Origin: Spirochaetes bacterium GWF1_49_6 | GTDB taxonomy: Bacteria > Spirochaetota > Brevinematia > Brevinematales > GWF1-51-8 | Direction: 5' to 3' | NCBI GenBank assembly: GCA_001829395.1 | Contig: MIBD01000039.1 | Location: 2,465-12,746, forward strand | DNA: 10,282 bases | Part shown: positions 6,847 to 10,282 of the stretch, one piece after another | Position numbering within the stretch: position 1 is the first letter of the stretch | How the letters are laid out: every line of letters starts with the position of its first letter | Translations under genes and position numbers: made by a program | The notes under the pieces: generated by a model | The model's input: only the letters and a program-made list of their open reading frames with translations | What the model was told of the DNA's origin: nothing | Databases searched by the model: none

Positions 6847-7190
6847 TGTTCAGCGAGTCGATCATAATCGTGTTTTTAGAGATTTCGTTCAGGATGCTTG
6901 CGGGTTCACGGGAATTCCATTCGTCGATAGTGATGCGGAAAGGTTCAATGTCGGAATTGATATCGAATGCTATCGAATGCAAAACGGATCATTCGGGCGT
7001 TAAGCTAGAAATTTTCATGCTTGTCGGAAATATCAAGAATGACTTCCACATCGATATCGATGGATTTTCCGGGCGTCCCTTTTGCATAGGAACCGAAAAG
7101 AAAAATACTATTTACACGCATTTCCTTTCGGATGGATTCATAATAACGTAAAACATCCCGTTTGACTGAATCTATAATTTGCTCGTTCAT
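6839..7190 (-). pseudogene. Broken minimal nucleotidyltransferase (MNT) domain gene
   Basis: The intact start gives 61 residues from ATG 7190, with GGAG ahead of it. It includes the nucleotidyltransferase signature LFGSYAKG (31-38) and a metal-binding D45-x-D47 in SIDIDVEV. An amber TAG follows at 7007-7005. Reading past it in the same frame gives LNARMIRFAFD. A perfect 10-bp tandem duplication (6961-6980) then shifts the frame, and the correct tail continues one frame over: DINSDIEPFRITIDEW... to ISKNTIMIDSLNTG and TAG at 6841-6839. Removing one repeat copy and the amber restores a protein of about 113 residues, normal for the family. MNT proteins are commonly antitoxins paired with HEPN toxins; no HEPN gene is present here. 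It is most probably inactive. The alternative is a functional 61-residue fragment, which I consider unlikely. Confidence 0.82.
6961..6980. repeat. Perfect 10-bp tandem duplication (tatcgaatgc x2)
   Basis: Two adjacent identical 10-base units lie within the nucleotidyltransferase pseudogene. Ten is not a multiple of three, so the duplication changes reading frame. Deleting one unit joins two protein-like stretches, which makes this the likely frameshift event. Confidence 0.95.
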
Positions 7191-7216
7191 TGTTACTCCA
7201 TATTAACCGTACATAT

Positions 7217-7246
7217 TTGACAGTCCCCGCTAGAATATCCTATAAT
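7217..7246 (+). promoter_or_regulatory. Consensus sigma-70 promoter of the P-type ATPase
   Basis: TTGACA at 7217-7222 and TATAAT at 7241-7246 both match the consensus exactly, with an 18-base spacer (17 is optimal). Transcription should begin near 7253, giving a leader of about 47 bases before the ATG at 7300. This predicts strong constitutive expression unless a repressor or the leader hairpin intervenes. Confidence 0.85.
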
Positions 7247-7255
7247 ATTCGGGTA

Positions 7256-7284
7256 TTATCGGAGGCGCACTCTCATACCGATAA
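7256..7284 (+). promoter_or_regulatory. Leader hairpin between ATPase promoter and start
   Basis: Arms TTATCGG (7256-7262) and CCGATAA (7278-7284) form a seven-pair stem with a 15-base loop right at the predicted 5' end of the mRNA. It ends just before the ribosome-binding GAGGGG (7288-7293) and is not followed by a T tract, so it is not a terminator. It could stabilise the message, or be an operator palindrome for a regulator; I cannot tell which. Confidence 0.5.
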
Positions 7285-7299
7285 CACGAGGGGACAAGT

Positions 7300-10077
7300 A
7301 TGCAGTCTGAATTAAAGGAATTTACAGGGATATCCGCGCAGGAATCGATTAAAAAACTTCGCAGTTCGGTGAACGGGCTTACGATGGAGCAGGCGGGACA
7401 GCTCTACGACAAGTACGGTCCCAACGAGTTCGGCGAAGTGCATAAGGAAAGCCTGCTCGAGAAGATATGGGAGTCGGTGAAAGAGCCGATGGTGCTTATC
7501 CTGTTCGTGGCGACCGTATTTTCATTCCTGATCGGAGATTATATCGAGGGATGCGCCATACTCGGCGTCGTCCTCATCAATACGATTATCAGCCTCGTGC
7601 AGGACAGTAAGGCCGAGAAGGCGGTCGACGCCCTGCGAAAAATACTTTCCCCGCAGTTCCGGGTCGTCCGAGAGGGCAATATCGAGACGATCGCGTCGAA
7701 GTACATTGTGCCCGGCGACATCATCGAGTTCGAGTCGGGGGATATTATTCCCGCAGACGCGCGGCTGATCGAGGGGTCGGGGGTGCTGGTGGACGAGGCG
7801 CACCTCACCGGGGAAAGCGAATCGGTGCATAAGGACGTGAAGCCTATATCCGGCGATAACCCGAGATTGTACGAGATGAAGAATATGCTGTTCAGCGCGA
7901 GCAAGGTGCTGAACGGGCATGGGCGCGCGATAGTGGTCAAAACCGGCGGGTTTACCGAGATGGGTAAGATCGCGAAGAATATCCAGGAAGCGGAGGACGA
8001 ACGCACCCCGTTACAGGTCAAGCTCGACAAGGAGATCAAGTATCTCGTGGTGCTCGCGTTCTTCTCGGCGGTCGTCGTGCTGATTGTGACCGGTATACCC
8101 CGTTTCATGGGCGGGATACCGTCTGATTTCGGGAAGTTTATGAAGCTGATAGAACTGCCCCTGCTGTCCGCTATCAGTGTCATGGTGGCGGTGTTCCCGG
8201 AGGGACTCCCCGCGTCGATAACGATCGCGTTGTCGCTCGCGGTCGAACGGCTCGCCCGCAACTCGGTCATCGTTAAGAAGCTCTCCTCGGTCGAGACCCT
8301 CGGTAATATCGACTATATCTGCACCGATAAGACCGGGACGATCACCCAGCACAAGATGACGGTGCGGGAATACTATATCGATAACGAGTTTTACCATATG
8401 GCGGACATTCTCCGTCTCATCACGGACGGCGAGCTCAAGGCAATCCACGACATTTTTCTGACATCGGTGAAATGCTCGACAGCAAAGGTGGAGGAGCGCG
8501 ACGGGAGTATCGTGAACGAGATGGGCGACCCGACTGAAACATCGCTCATCAAGGCGGGTATCCTGTCCGGCTTCAAACCGGCGCAGTTCGATACCTATAA
8601 GGAACTCGACCGTATCCCGTTCTCGTCTGAGCTGATGTACTCCGCGATCCTGTTACAGGACGCGCACGGGGATAAGGGCGTATATATCAAGGGCGCGCCG
8701 GACAAAACGCTCGAACTCTGCGGGAGTGTGCTGATTAGGGACGAAGTAGTCCCGCTCGACGACGGCATGCGCCAGCGTATCCTTCACGACCTGTCGACCC
8801 GTTCCGAAAAGGGATTCCGCCTCATCGGGTTCGCGATGAAGAAACAGGGCGCGGCTGCCAAGAAGCTCGACGGGGCGGCGGTGAAGGACGGGGTATTCCT
8901 CGGAGCCGCGATGATCTACGACCCGCCGAAGGACGAGGTCAAGCAGGTGATCGCCGAGGCCAAGGGCGCGAATATCGGGGTGGTGATGATCACCGGCGAC
9001 AGTAAGAAGACCGGGTTCTCGATCGCGGAAAGCGTGGGGATCGCCGACGATATCGAACAGGCGATCGAAGGACGGGAATTCGAGCAGTTATCCGGCGAGG
9101 AACTCGCCGCGAAGGTGGAATACCTGCGGGTATACTCACGGGTCGCGCCGCTCGACAAGCTGAAAATAGTCAATTCGTTGAAGGATAGAGACCATATAGT
9201 CGCGATGACCGGGGACGGTGTGAACGATGCGCCCGCGTTGAAGAAGGCCGACGTGGGTATCGCGATGGGACGCGCGGGCACGCAGGTATCGCAGGAAGCG
9301 GCGGACATCATCCTGACCGACGATAACTTCTCGACTATCGTGAAGGCTATCCGCGAGGGGCGGGTCATCTACCAGAACCTGAAGAAGCTCGTGCGGTACC
9401 TGATTACGAACAATTTCGGGAAAGTGGTGGCGATCCTCGCCGCGCCGTTATTCGTGTTCGGCGGGAGCGCGCTTCTGCCGGTACAGCTCCTCTGGTCGAA
9501 CGTCGTGATGGAATCGTTCCCCGGCGTCGCGATATCGATCGACTCCGCCGACGAGACGATTATGCGGAAAAAGCCCGCGAAGCTGTCCGAGCCGATCATC
9601 AGCCGTACGGAACGGATACGCATGATTATCGAGGGATTTATCTTCGGAGCGGCGATCACCCTCGGGTATGTACTGGTCTATCATTATATCACCCCTGAGA
9701 ATATAGCGGCGGTCACATCGTTCGCGGCGTATATCCCGTCCGACGCGGCGAAGAAGTTCGACGAGGCGCGTCTCCTACTCGCGGGCACTGTGGCGTTCAC
9801 AATCACCCTGCTGTCTCCGCAGATGCACGTGTTCATGCTCCGCGACGGGCGTTTCCTGAAACGGCTCACCGCGCCGAACAAGCTCCTGAAATCGTTCTTT
9901 CTCGTGACTGCGGGGATGATCGCGGCGATTGTGTTCGTCCCGACGCTGAACCTGGTATTCAAGACCCTGCCTATCTACGATTGGCGGATATGGGCGCTGA
10001 TCGGGGGATTGTCGCTCGTCACGTCTGTGTTCAAGCTCGCGTGGGATATGATTATCCGGCGGAAGGTCACTGCGTGA
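7300..10077 (+). CDS. P2-type cation-transporting ATPase, Ca2+-pump-like
   Basis: A 925-residue membrane pump that uses ATP to move cations across the cytoplasmic membrane through a phospho-aspartate intermediate. Landmarks: N-terminal cation-ATPase domain (about 1-60); M1-M2 (62-105); actuator loop TGES (170-173); M3-M4 (248-305) with PEGLP and E301; phosphorylation site DKTGT with D343; nucleotide-domain KGAP with K464; hinge motif GDGVND (638-643); and six C-terminal helices (about 700-918). Length and domain order match SERCA-like P2A pumps. By alignment with SERCA, M4 E309 (E301) and M5 N768 (N705) are kept, and M6 N796 is N734, but E771 is K708, T799 is M737 and D800 is E738, so ion specificity is uncertain. 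GAGGGG precedes the ATG by 6 bases. It stands behind its own consensus promoter, and its stop overlaps the GTG of a short downstream frame. P2 class is certain; substrate is inferred. Confidence 0.95.
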   Translation: MQSELKEFTGISAQESIKKLRSSVNGLTMEQAGQLYDKYGPNEFGEVHKESLLEKIWESVKEPMVLILFVATVFSFLIGDYIEGCAILGVVLINTIISLVQDSKAEKAVDALRKILSPQFRVVREGNIETIASKYIVPGDIIEFESGDIIPADARLIEGSGVLVDEAHLTGESESVHKDVKPISGDNPRLYEMKNMLFSASKVLNGHGRAIVVKTGGFTEMGKIAKNIQEAEDERTPLQVKLDKEIKYLVVLAFFSAVVVLIVTGIPRFMGGIPSDFGKFMKLIELPLLSAISVMVAVFPEGLPASITIALSLAVERLARNSVIVKKLSSVETLGNIDYICTDKTGTITQHKMTVREYYIDNEFYHMADILRLITDGELKAIHDIFLTSVKCSTAKVEERDGSIVNEMGDPTETSLIKAGILSGFKPAQFDTYKELDRIPFSSELMYSAILLQDAHGDKGVYIKGAPDKTLELCGSVLIRDEVVPLDDGMRQRILHDLSTRSEKGFRLIGFAMKKQGAAAKKLDGAAVKDGVFLGAAMIYDPPKDEVKQVIAEAKGANIGVVMITGDSKKTGFSIAESVGIADDIEQAIEGREFEQLSGEELAAKVEYLRVYSRVAPLDKLKIVNSLKDRDHIVAMTGDGVNDAPALKKADVGIAMGRAGTQVSQEAADIILTDDNFSTIVKAIREGRVIYQNLKKLVRYLITNNFGKVVAILAAPLFVFGGSALLPVQLLWSNVVMESFPGVAISIDSADETIMRKKPAKLSEPIISRTERIRMIIEGFIFGAAITLGYVLVYHYITPENIAAVTSFAAYIPSDAAKKFDEARLLLAGTVAFTITLLSPQMHVFMLRDGRFLKRLTAPNKLLKSFFLVTAGMIAAIVFVPTLNLVFKTLPIYDWRIWALIGGLSLVTSVFKLAWDMIIRRKVTA

Positions 10078-10160
10078 CGGCTAATGATTTGATAAGTGTC
10101 ATCGAAGAAGAGAAGCAACTAATGGGAAACGCCGTCACCCTGAGCGCTGTCGAAGGGTGA
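10074..10160 (+). pseudogene. Short ORF overlapping the ATPase stop; 5' fragment of a gene cut by a repeat
   Basis: GTG at 10074 overlaps the ATPase stop as GTGA, a typical coupled arrangement, and opens 28 codons. The first 20 or so residues (VTANDLISVIEEEKQLMGN) look like an ordinary protein N-terminus. The last eight codons and the stop are supplied by a REP-like hairpin repeat. I infer that a gene once co-translated with the ATPase lost its body when the repeat and following sequence arrived. It is too short to identify, and chance is not excluded. Confidence 0.35.
10135..10160. repeat. REP-like palindromic repeat (TCACCCT...AGGGTGA)
   Basis: Perfect seven-base arms TCACCCT (10135-10141) and AGGGTGA (10154-10160) enclose GAGCGCTGTCGA. 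This closely resembles a dispersed extragenic hairpin (CACCCTGAGC...TCGAAGGGTG) that I recall from many bacterial genomes. Only one copy is in the window, so repetitiveness here rests on that resemblance. Confidence 0.7.
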
Positions 10161-10282
10161 ATACCCCCCCCGTCCGGGCTTGATGACGAAGAAGGAATTT
10201 TAGCTCTTTTTTGTCACTGCGAGACGCGAAGCGATGAAGCAGTCTGTATAACTTCTTTTGAGTTATGGTCATTTCTAAATAC
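10161..10282. other. Non-coding right end of window
   Basis: Apart from the second hairpin repeat I see no gene here. The stretch contains a run of eight C (10164-10171) and a TTTTTT tract (10207-10212) just before the repeat. No convincing ribosome-binding site or long frame is present before the window ends. Confidence 0.6.
10213..10245. repeat. Second REP-like element (GTCACTGCGAG...GAAGCAGTCTG)
   Basis: Arms ACTGC (10216-10220) and GCAGT (10239-10243) flank an inner small hairpin CGC-gaa-GCG (10225-10233). The sequence resembles a second widespread extragenic repeat of the form GTCATTGCGAG...GAAGCAATCT. It lies 52 bases after the first element, so the two form a repeat cluster in the non-coding end of the window. 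Confidence 0.65.

Noticed and set aside
7049..7062. Perfect 14-bp palindrome catcgatatcgatg
   Set aside because: It encodes part of the SIDID metal-binding motif of the nucleotidyltransferase pseudogene and similar tcgata/gatatc words are frequent in the window, so it is probably a coding coincidence rather than an operator.
1..10282. CRISPR arrays, tRNA or rRNA genes, transposases
   Set aside because: I saw no regularly spaced repeats, no tRNA-like cloverleaf or rRNA sequence, and no transposase motifs anywhere in the window.

Overview
The window is bacterial chromosomal DNA. Genes are tightly packed, many starts have Shine-Dalgarno motifs, promoters are sigma-70-like, and neighbouring genes overlap by a few bases. 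Most genes look moderately GC-rich by eye, but the stretch from about 2846 to 4620 is clearly AT-rich. I cannot assign a phylum from the sequence. The divergent SMC, the unusual sigma factor and the dispersed hairpin repeats at the right end suggest a poorly sampled lineage.

Layout, left to right. Positions 1-2845 (minus strand) hold the first 948 codons of smc, the chromosome condensation ATPase, cut off by the window edge. It has both head halves and long coiled coils, but I could find no canonical hinge domain. Upstream of it, in the AT-rich stretch, a small ORF (4381-4521) overlaps by 4 bases the start of an N6-adenine DNA methyltransferase (2876-4384). Together they look like an acquired, possibly degraded restriction-modification locus. 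No restriction enzyme is visible.

From 6742 down to 4655 (minus strand) lies a tight three-gene operon: a CPBP-family membrane protease, a divergent sigma-70-like factor, and a soluble zinc-finger anti-sigma-like protein. The first two genes overlap by 14 bases and the last two are 2 bases apart. It has a good promoter (perfect TATAAT, 17-base spacer) and a weak terminator-like hairpin at its end. This is probably a stress- or envelope-responsive regulatory module.

Positions 6839-7190 (minus strand) are a broken minimal nucleotidyltransferase (MNT) gene. It carries an amber codon and a frameshift caused by a perfect 10-bp tandem duplication. Divergent from it, behind a promoter with both consensus hexamers, is a 925-residue P2-type cation-transporting ATPase (7300-10077) resembling Ca2+ pumps but with altered ion-site residues. 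Its stop overlaps a GTG that opens a short reading frame. That frame ends inside the first of two REP-like hairpin repeats, as if a downstream gene had been truncated by repeat insertion.

The strongest candidates for something new are the apparently hinge-less SMC, the sigma factor with a coiled coil splitting its region-4-like part within a protease/sigma/anti-sigma operon, and the P-type ATPase with a lysine at a canonical Ca2+-ligand position.
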